From assembly GCA_023398495.1 (NCBI GenBank), contig JAEWSG010000021.1, forward strand, positions 1 through 14,087: a stretch of 14,087 nt of DNA, in the 5' to 3' direction. The position numbers and the translations under genes were made by a program. Positions 1 to 4,569 of the stretch are shown here, one piece after another. A model generated the notes under the pieces. The model was given only the letters and a program-made list of their open reading frames with translations. It was not told where the DNA came from and searched no databases. This DNA comes from Bacillota bacterium (GTDB taxonomy: Bacteria > Bacillota > Clostridia > Acetivibrionales > Acetivibrionaceae). Position 1 is the stretch's first letter; every line of letters starts with the position of its first letter.

Positions 1-162
1 AAAATCTGGAAAACAAGCAAATCCACCCCTTGATGTGGGTCCAAAAACAACCATAATGCTTGATCTACTTTCTATCCAGAATTCATAAACATTATTTTGC
101 AGTTTAATATCTCGGATACTACCATTCCATTCATCCTTCTCCGTTTTGCAAAGAAATCTCAT
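1..162 (-). CDS. Partial conserved hypothetical protein, DUF6618-like
   Basis: The minus-strand frame is open from an ATG at 162 to the left edge, giving 54 residues with no stop, so the C-terminus is missing. It begins MRFLCKTEKDEW and includes GSIRDIKL, YEFWIESRSSIMVV and GGFACFPDF. The pattern of an early Cys, D/E-W-x-GSI, a central I-x-x-RSS, then G-x-F-x-C-x-PD resembles from memory a small Firmicute family of unknown function (DUF6618), often met in mobile elements; this was not checked. A GAGG-like ribosome binding site lies about 11 bases upstream of the ATG. The same frame is open upstream to a stop near 204, so a longer product coupled to the preceding gene is possible. It lies 53 bases downstream of the 140-residue gene in the same direction, and may belong to the same operon and to the IS21 element. 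Confidence 0.5.
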   Translation of the reverse strand, partial: MRFLCKTEKDEWNGSIRDIKLQNNVYEFWIESRSSIMVVFGPTSRGGFACFPDF

Positions 163-215
163 ATTCTCACCATCTTTCCTCTTTGGGGTTTTCTTACTGG
201 GCAGAGAAATACCAA

Positions 216-638
216 CTACGCATATTCAATCCAATATCCTGCAGCCCTTGCGGCATCAATTTTTAAAATGATTTTTCTGTTGCTATTCTCCAAGGTTACA
301 TATTTACTAATTTCAAAGAATTTATCTTTTATCAGGTTAGAAATAATTTTATCAGAATCAATAAAATCAGGCTGCATGGTTTTGTGTTTATCTGTATTAC
401 AAAGTTCTTCAACTGTTAAAAATGAATTCTCAGAATTACTATCTGGCTTTAGAACATACCTGTCTCTGCTTTGATCAAATATATATTCAGAATCTCGTCT
501 TAGCCTTTTAACTATGGTATCATACCTCACTCCATACGTTTCAGTAACATGTTCTATAGCTGCCTGCTTTCCATGGTTATTAAAGATATCAACGAATATC
601 TTAAAATCAATACTCTCAAGTTTCTTTACTCTACTCAT
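216..638 (-). CDS. Hypothetical HTH-like protein in IS21-associated cluster
   Basis: This 140-residue protein has a strong ribosome binding site (AAGGAGG, 7 bases before the ATG), so the start is well supported. I do not recognise the family. Residues about 14-50 read as helices with HGKQAAIEHVTETYGV followed by RYDTIVKRLRRD, which suggests a helix-turn-helix that could bind DNA. A polar linker (about 65-80) joins it to a second helical part rich in Lys and Ile, ending DAARAAGYWIEYA. There is no signal peptide or membrane segment, so it is probably cytoplasmic. It lies downstream of the 136-residue gene after a 159-base gap that contains a perfect inverted repeat and a possible promoter. It could be a regulator that controls itself, or an accessory factor of the IS21 element. 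Both roles are inference from position. Confidence 0.7.
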   Translation of the reverse strand: MSRVKKLESIDFKIFVDIFNNHGKQAAIEHVTETYGVRYDTIVKRLRRDSEYIFDQSRDRYVLKPDSNSENSFLTVEELCNTDKHKTMQPDFIDSDKIISNLIKDKFFEISKYVTLENSNRKIILKIDAARAAGYWIEYA

Positions 639-743
639 GAGATTACCTCCTTCCTTGTTCTTTTAATCCTTTATCACCCTTTTGGATGTCTGCTATTTAA
701 CATGTAAATCTGATCACCTTCTTTTGTTAATGTAGCACAGCAC

Positions 744-772
744 ATTATCATTGTGACTGTATAGAAGCACAA
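744..772 (-). promoter_or_regulatory. Possible sigma-A promoter for the 140-residue gene
   Basis: On the minus strand, GATAAT (744-749, five of six matches to TATAAT) follows TTGTGC (767-772, three of six matches to TTGACA) after exactly 17 bases. It lies about 106 bases upstream of the ATG at 638. The -35 box is weak. Both boxes fall inside the arms of the inverted repeat 744-779, so a protein bound to the repeat would block this promoter. Confidence 0.35.
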
Positions 773-779
773 TGATAAT
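744..779. repeat. Perfect 12-bp inverted repeat, candidate operator
   Basis: ATTATCATTGTG (744-755) and CACAATGATAAT (768-779) are perfect inverted copies separated by 12 bases. It sits in the only sizeable gap of the left gene cluster, between the stop at 798 and the start at 638. Neither strand shows a clean run of T after it and the arms are AT-rich, so a classic terminator is unlikely. Its size and its overlap with promoter-like boxes suit an operator for a dimeric DNA-binding protein. The nearby HTH-like gene is an obvious candidate, by inference only. Confidence 0.6.
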
Positions 780-797
780 TGCTGCTTTGTTTAGTTA

Positions 798-1208
798 TCA
801 GTATGTATCTTTCTTACCAAGAATCGTTTCCTCGTAGGAGTCAGATGAATTCGAAAACTGTCCCCAATTGCCATCATAAGGTTCCTCATGATATATTTGA
901 ACATACTTCTTGTAACCAGGATGGTCATTGTAATAGCAACTTAAATCGCTGTATACATCCTGATATGGTTTTAGCATCAAATCTTTTTGCTGTGATGTGC
1001 GGTTCACTTCTTGGCGAAGTTGTATTACCTTGTGTTCCAGTTCTACAATCTCCCGGAATAGATAATACATAAGGTTATATGGATCCATATCTACCTCGCC
1101 AAAGCTCTTGTCACAAGTGTGTAAAGCATTGAGAACTTTATGATCTGTAAGACTTTTGTTAGGTACATTTATCGATTTGATAAACATATTTTTAATTTTA
1201 TATTTCAT
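798..1208 (-). CDS. Hypothetical protein, third gene of IS21 operon
   Basis: This gene encodes 136 residues of unknown family. Its ATG overlaps the istB stop by 4 bases (ATGA), and a GGAAGGAG ribosome binding site lies 7 bases upstream inside the end of istB. The coupling copies the istA-istB arrangement and argues that it is a genuine third gene of the transposition operon. The N-terminus is basic (MKYKIKNMFIKS). Residues about 50-75 form a likely short coiled coil (FREIVELEHKVIQLRQEV). The C-terminal third is rich in Tyr, Asp and Ser (YYNDHPGYKKYVQIYHEE) and looks flexible. There is no signal peptide, membrane segment or known catalytic motif. It may be a partner of IstA or IstB, or a passenger. 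Classical IS21 elements carry only istA and istB, so its presence is unusual. Confidence 0.75.
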   Translation of the reverse strand: MKYKIKNMFIKSINVPNKSLTDHKVLNALHTCDKSFGEVDMDPYNLMYYLFREIVELEHKVIQLRQEVNRTSQQKDLMLKPYQDVYSDLSCYYNDHPGYKKYVQIYHEEPYDGNWGQFSNSSDSYEETILGKKDTY

Positions 1209-1984
1209 AGCAATGCTCCTTCCTTATTACTCAAAAATTCATTTCCTTTGACACGGAAGCTGTCGCCTGTTATATTAATCACATGGCAGTGATGTACCAG
1301 TCTATCAAGTATAGCTGTGGCTGCAAGCTGTCCGGTAAATACCTCGTCCCATCTTCCTAGTGGGAGGTTGGTAGTTATTATAAGAGAGCTCTTTTCGTAT
1401 CTTTGTCGGACGATTTGAAAGAAAATGCTCTCTCTTTCTTTATCCATTTTCAAATATGATAATTCATCCACTATTAAAAGCGGAGCCTTATTGATTCTGT
1501 TCAATTCCTCTTTCAACCTGCCTTCTTTCATAGAGCTATACAAGTCATCAGTGAGTTCCTTGGCATTGGCAAAAATTACTTTCTGTCCCGCCATGCAGGC
1601 ATTTATGCCAATTCCCGTAGCAATCATACTTTTCCCTACTCCTGGAGGACCAATTATTATGATGTTTTCTCTGCGATTTATGAATTCCAGTGTTCCTAGT
1701 TCCTTGATACGCTGATAGTTTATTGAGCCGTTAAATTCGTATTCAATATCGTCAAGCGTCTTTATGTAATCGAATCCAGCTTCCACAACCATTCTATCTC
1801 CACGACGCTTTTTTCTGCCATCTATCTCCATTGCAGCAAGCCTTATTAGGAATTCTCGGTAGCCCTCCTTCGCTTCTATAGCCTCTTCGATTGCATCTTG
1901 GTAATTCTCGCGAATATCCGTTAGTTTGAGCTTTCGGAGCATTTCTTCCAGATGCTCATCCTTCAAGTTTTTTCTCCGGCTCAT
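1205..1984 (-). CDS. istB: IS21-family ATP-binding helper protein IstB
   Basis: IstB is the AAA+ ATPase of IS21 elements, related to DnaC/DnaI. It forms an oligomer on DNA, selects the target site and stimulates the IstA transposase. This copy has 259 residues, a usual full length. Visible motifs are Walker A GPPGVGKS (112-119), Walker B LLIVDE (169-174), the sensor-type strand SSLIITTN (199-206) and the arginine-finger region AILDRL (224-229). The helical N-terminal part (residues 1-100) matches the IstB N-terminal domain, with the typical ending GTLEFINRRENI just before the ATPase core. It overlaps istA upstream by 4 bases and the next gene downstream by 4 bases. A ribosome binding site (AAGGGAGG) lies about 9 bases before the ATG. 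No inactivating change is visible, so the gene looks intact. Confidence 0.95.
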   Translation of the reverse strand: MSRRKNLKDEHLEEMLRKLKLTDIRENYQDAIEEAIEAKEGYREFLIRLAAMEIDGRKKRRGDRMVVEAGFDYIKTLDDIEYEFNGSINYQRIKELGTLEFINRRENIIIIGPPGVGKSMIATGIGINACMAGQKVIFANAKELTDDLYSSMKEGRLKEELNRINKAPLLIVDELSYLKMDKERESIFFQIVRQRYEKSSLIITTNLPLGRWDEVFTGQLAATAILDRLVHHCHVINITGDSFRVKGNEFLSNKEGALL

Positions 1985-3543
1985 AATTTTATAGCCTCCC
2001 TTGTGTTTTCTTCGTAATAGTCGCAGTTTCTTGTCAGACCATCTATTACTGGCTCTCTTAACTTTTTGTTTTCATTACCGTGGATAATTTCATATCCCTT
2101 ATCCTTAATCAGTTCTTTTATGGATTTGACATCTAAGATATCATGTACCAGTGCATAGGCAAGAATCTTATCAAGGTCGTTTGATTCATACAAGTCAAGT
2201 AACTGCAGTATTCTTCGTGCATGGTATGTAGGCTGATCGAATTTTCTGCCAGCAGCATCAAGGTACTTTCTGCCGTTTTCAAATATTGAAGTGAAATCAC
2301 GCCTTATCTGGGGAATAGACTTAGACACTGTCTTAATGTCTGCATAATGCTCATCATTTTTGTATATACCATTTTTCAAATCCTTTTGTTCCAATGTAAG
2401 AATGTGTTCCATATCCATTGTATAAACTTCTATACGAAAACCGTACACCAATCGATATTGCACCTGTTTACCTGCATATTTAACCGGGAGGCTGTATTTG
2501 TTTGTTGAAACACTTATATAACTATCATAACTGACAATTCTTTTTACAAGTTGTTTTTGGATATCGAGTCGACCTTTCGGTAGCTGCTGTAATGCCGTTT
2601 TCTCTTCCGTCTCATAGAATTCATTTGGAATGCGTTTGGTTGTAGTATGAACTTCATTACACCAATCGTTTACAAATTCCTTACCTTTTTGATTAAGGTC
2701 TTCCATGCTAGCAAAACGACCACCTTTTACAAATTGCTCCTCAATGTAATTAAACGGGCGTTCTACCTTGCCTTTGGTGTTTGGCCAGAAACAATGGCAT
2801 GCGTTTAGTTCAGTACCTAGATGTTTTGCAAGAATCAATGCTTTTGGATTGTATTCGATTTCATCCTCACTACGAGGATTATTCTCAATTACAAGTGCTT
2901 TTGGATTATCAATCAACAACTCAAGTGTAACTCCTCCAAGATCCTCAAACAGCTCCTGAATTGCCTCGTATATGGCATTTGCATCACATTTAAGAGAGAA
3001 ACATACAGCCTTCTTCCTGCATGCTGCAAGAATTATTGAAAAACAATATACGGTGCGTTTCCTTTCGCCAATCCACATCTCGTATTCTGTCCAATCAAAT
3101 TGGGCTTGGTCACCTACAGGCGTTTCAAACCTTACTGTTGCCTTTTTTGGTATGATAGATGTGTTTTCATTTAGTTTTTTCAAAAATGAATATACAGGAG
3201 ATATGCTGCCTTTGTAGCCAAGTTTTTTGAGTTCCCTAAAAATTCTTGTCCCATTAAAATCAAACTCCGGGTTTATCCTCCATTCAATTATCTGCTCTTC
3301 ATAATGCTTAACCTTACATGGATAATTTGTTCTTTTGTATACTGGTTCTTCATCCAAACTCAATAATTTATATACCGTAGTTCTCGACATTCCAAGAGCT
3401 TTAGATATTTCTAAAATGTTCATGTTTTGTTTCTTCAGTTTCTGCACAGCTGCCCAGTCCTGCAAATCTTTCACTTCCTTTTTCACCACCTTCCGTTTTT
3501 GACTTACGAAAGGTATGATAATACAATAATCAGAAGTGTTCAA
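1981..3543 (-). CDS. istA: IS21-family transposase IstA
   Basis: IstA is the DDE-type recombinase that cuts and joins IS21 ends, working with IstB. The frame gives 520 residues from a TTG at 3543. Residues 44-62 form a helix-turn-helix (ILEISKALGMSRTTVYKLL). The catalytic core shows QFDW (Asp150), LLIDNPK (Asp212) and KGKVERPF (Glu261), the expected DDE triad, and the C-terminal beta-rich part (about 355-400, SVSTNKYSLPVKYAGKQVQYR) is typical of the family. The TTG start is doubtful: it directly abuts one copy of the element's terminal repeat (3535-3542) and has no ribosome binding site. A GTG at 3474 preceded by AGGTGGTG is more likely and gives about 497 residues beginning KDLQDWAAVQ after the initiator. 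An in-frame stop lies four codons before the TTG. No frameshift or lost catalytic residue is seen. Confidence 0.95.
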   Translation of the reverse strand: MNTSDYCIIIPFVSQKRKVVKKEVKDLQDWAAVQKLKKQNMNILEISKALGMSRTTVYKLLSLDEEPVYKRTNYPCKVKHYEEQIIEWRINPEFDFNGTRIFRELKKLGYKGSISPVYSFLKKLNENTSIIPKKATVRFETPVGDQAQFDWTEYEMWIGERKRTVYCFSIILAACRKKAVCFSLKCDANAIYEAIQELFEDLGGVTLELLIDNPKALVIENNPRSEDEIEYNPKALILAKHLGTELNACHCFWPNTKGKVERPFNYIEEQFVKGGRFASMEDLNQKGKEFVNDWCNEVHTTTKRIPNEFYETEEKTALQQLPKGRLDIQKQLVKRIVSYDSYISVSTNKYSLPVKYAGKQVQYRLVYGFRIEVYTMDMEHILTLEQKDLKNGIYKNDEHYADIKTVSKSIPQIRRDFTSIFENGRKYLDAAGRKFDQPTYHARRILQLLDLYESNDLDKILAYALVHDILDVKSIKELIKDKGYEIIHGNENKKLREPVIDGLTRNCDYYEENTREAIKL

Positions 3544-3642
3544 TTCTAAACGTTAATTATATCTATTTAAAGAATAAAACTGTGTAAACTTTTTTATAGT
3601 ACCATCAAAAAGTGTTCAGTTTTATTCGTGAATCAGTGTTCA
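3535..3642. repeat. IS21 right terminus with iterated end repeats
   Basis: The octamer AGTGTTCA occurs three times in the same orientation at 3535-3542, 3611-3618 and 3635-3642. Read on the minus strand it is TGAACACT, beginning with TG as IS21 ends do. Also visible is an 11-bp perfect inverted repeat, GAATAAAACTG (3572-3582) against CAGTTTTATTC (3617-3627), with the variant GTTTACAC beside it. Multiple copies of a transposase-binding motif at each end are known for IS21 elements. The outermost copy suggests the element ends at about 3642, next to the truncated IS66 transposase. The partner end was not found in the window. Confidence 0.6.
3556..3561 (-). promoter_or_regulatory. -10-like box upstream of istA
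   Basis: A perfect TATAAT is read on the minus strand (ATTATA on plus). A TTTACA resembling a -35 box lies upstream but 21 bases away, so the spacing is poor. If this box is used, the transcript would begin close to 3549, almost at the TTG. That would favour a start of IstA further downstream. Confidence 0.25.
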
Positions 3643-3950
3643 TTTTTAATTATAAATCAACAATAGATAATAATGCATCCGAAAGGGCAATAAAATACTT
3701 TGTGATTGGCCGAAAGAACTGGTTATTCTGCAAAAATAAAAATGGTGCTGAATCTAGTAGCATTATATATAGCATAATTGAAACTGCTAGAGCTAATGAT
3801 TTAATGGTAGAAAAATACTTAACATTTTTAATCGATACTTTATCTAATTTGGAAAACCCTGATAAAGAGACATTGATGGAAGTTATGCCTTGGTCTAAAA
3901 GCTTGCCTGATGATTTAAAAATACCTAAGAAGGTTATCCCTACTAGCTAA
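3612..3950 (+). pseudogene. IS66-family transposase, C-terminal fragment
   Basis: The frame reads 112 residues, but similarity to IS66 transposases starts only after the IS21 end at about 3642. From there it shows the C-terminal hallmarks of the family: IDNNASERAIK, VIGRKNWLFC, GAESSSIIYSIIETARAND, then EVMPWSKSLPDDLKIP before the stop. IDNN..SERAI contains the last acidic part of the DDE core. Complete IS66 transposases are roughly 450-550 residues, so about four fifths is missing. The GTG at 3612 lies inside the IS21 terminal repeat and is not a native start. The likely cause is insertion of the IS21 element into the gene, in which case the 5' part should lie left of the window. It is non-functional as it stands. 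Confidence 0.85.
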
Positions 3951-4062
3951 ATATTAAAATTTCAATGTCCAGTTGGGGAAACTCTTCCCTTCTGGACATC
4001 AGTATATCATCTGGAAAATCACTTTCCCATACGCCAAATCTTTGACGCTTACTTTTAGCCAT
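3943..4062 (-). CDS. Possible 39-residue ORF in IS remnant (doubtful)
   Basis: The minus strand has ATG at 4062 preceded by a near-perfect AGGAGG 7 bases upstream, then 39 codons to TAG at 3943. The product begins MAKSKRQRFGVWESDF and is very polar. It converges on the IS66 fragment and overlaps its last 8 bases. I do not recognise it. The hairpin at 3965-3999 lies inside it, and its ribosome binding site lies in the inverted repeat 4067-4117. The good start signal speaks for a real or formerly longer gene. The small size and the IS debris around it speak against. Confidence 0.25.
   Translation of the reverse strand: MAKSKRQRFGVWESDFPDDILMSRREEFPQLDIEILIFS
3965..3999. repeat. Hairpin-forming inverted repeat after IS66 fragment
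   Basis: ATGTCCAG (3965-3972) pairs with CTGGACAT (3992-3999), and inside it GGGAA (3976-3980) pairs with TTCCC (3985-3989). It begins 15 bases after the IS66 transposase stop. No T-run follows on either strand, so a standard intrinsic terminator is not supported. It could limit readthrough at the end of the IS66 element. Confidence 0.5.
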
Positions 4063-4066
4063 TGAA

Positions 4067-4117
4067 AAACCTCCTGTCTGATATTTATTATTAAATGATA
4101 TCAAACAAAGGAGGTTT
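4067..4117. repeat. Nested inverted repeat covering a ribosome binding site
   Basis: AAACCTCC (4067-4074) is the exact inverse of GGAGGTTT (4110-4117), and nested within are TGATAT (4079-4084) and ATATCA (4098-4103). In a minus-strand transcript the first arm would pair with the AGGAGG in front of the ATG at 4062 and hide it. Several insertion sequences use such end-proximal hairpins to block translation from readthrough transcripts. That role is inferred here. Confidence 0.45.
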
Positions 4118-4186
4118 CTACACTACGGCATTTGTTCCACCGCTTACATATTATTGGAATCTTAACTTCTGCCGATGGAGTTTTTG

Positions 4187-4211
4187 AAGTTGACAGGTAA
4201 AGTTGTCACTT
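4187..4211. repeat. Weak hairpin downstream of the immunity gene
   Basis: AAGTTGACA (4187-4195) and TGTCACTT (4204-4211) pair with one bulged base. It lies 28 bases beyond the stop of the 100-residue gene on the minus strand. On that strand it is followed by CAAAAAC rather than a T-run, so it is a poor intrinsic terminator. On the plus strand two more T follow. It may still end or stabilise the rhs-immunity transcript. Confidence 0.25.
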
Positions 4212-4238
4212 TTAAAACATACCCACACGATAATAACA

Positions 4239-4541
4239 TCATTCCAAAAACACGAAGCTATTTTCGATGTCCATCATATTTTTAAGTGTTTTACCTGTTG
4301 CATATCGATTAGGCAAATCCATTTTCAATACACAGATAATGTTCCCAGCTTCACCTTGCGACAAATTAACTAGTTGTAGGTATTCACTATTTCCATAAAT
4401 ATTAGAAACCAAATAGTCATAATAATCTTTGCTTTTATCCTCAATATTTAATCCAACGTTGTATAGTCTTACTTTTGTTCCAGTCCATATCTTTTCATTA
4501 TCTTCCAGATTTTTTAAAGCAATCCAATTATGTTTTTCCAT
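4239..4541 (-). CDS. Putative immunity protein for the Rhs C-terminal toxin
   Basis: This 100-residue soluble protein starts 28 bases after the Rhs stop, in the same direction, with a GAGAGG ribosome binding site about 8 bases before the ATG. In polymorphic toxin loci the small gene directly after the toxin tip normally encodes the immunity protein that binds and blocks it, here expected in the cytoplasm. The sequence begins MEKHNWIALKNLEDNE and includes YYDYLVSNIYGNSEYLQLV, then GEAGNIICVLKMDLP. It has alternating hydrophobic stretches that suggest a small alpha/beta fold, slight net negative charge and no signal peptide or membrane segment. I do not recognise the family. It does not resemble from memory the ~85-residue, strongly acidic E3/cloacin immunity proteins. 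The role comes from position, not homology. Confidence 0.65.
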   Translation of the reverse strand: MEKHNWIALKNLEDNEKIWTGTKVRLYNVGLNIEDKSKDYYDYLVSNIYGNSEYLQLVNLSQGEAGNIICVLKMDLPNRYATGKTLKNMMDIENSFVFLE

Positions 4542-4569
4542 AAAATTTACCTCTCTGTTGTTTTTTCAA

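Larger units (their letters stand above)
1..3642 (-). mobile_element. IS21-family element, left end not in window
   Basis: The element contains istA and istB and has a right end with iterated TGAACACT motifs at 3535-3642. No copy of TGAACACT with the opposite orientation lies to the left of istB, including the 639-797 gap and the first 215 bases. The left terminus therefore probably lies beyond position 1, and the three extra minus-strand genes (798-1208, 216-638, 162 to the edge) would be inside the element. Alternatively the left end is too diverged to see. The element appears to have landed in an IS66-family transposase gene, whose C-terminal end is preserved just outside the right terminus. 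Confidence 0.6.
3643..4147 (+). mobile_element. IS66-family element remnant with candidate right end
   Basis: The transposase fragment at 3643-3950 is followed by about 200 bases that end with CGCTTAC (4141-4147). IS66-family elements usually start GTAAGCG and end with its inverse, so this is a plausible right terminus. A second CGCTTAC at 4046-4052 is an alternative closer to the stop codon. The left end is not in the window, so the choice cannot be settled here. Confidence 0.4.

Noticed and set aside
97..474. Plus-strand ORF of 125 codons at the left end
   Set aside because: It overlaps the minus-strand 140-residue gene and the DUF6618-like gene, lacks a ribosome binding site and has no recognisable domain.
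744..779. Intrinsic terminator after the 136-residue gene
   Set aside because: The arms are AT-rich and no T-run follows on the minus strand, so an operator-type site is more plausible.
3965..3999. Intrinsic terminator of the IS66 transposase
   Set aside because: The stem is good but neither strand has the following T-run.
4239..4541. Assigning the small gene to the colicin E3/cloacin immunity family
   Set aside because: Length, charge and sequence do not fit that family by eye; only its position supports an immunity role.
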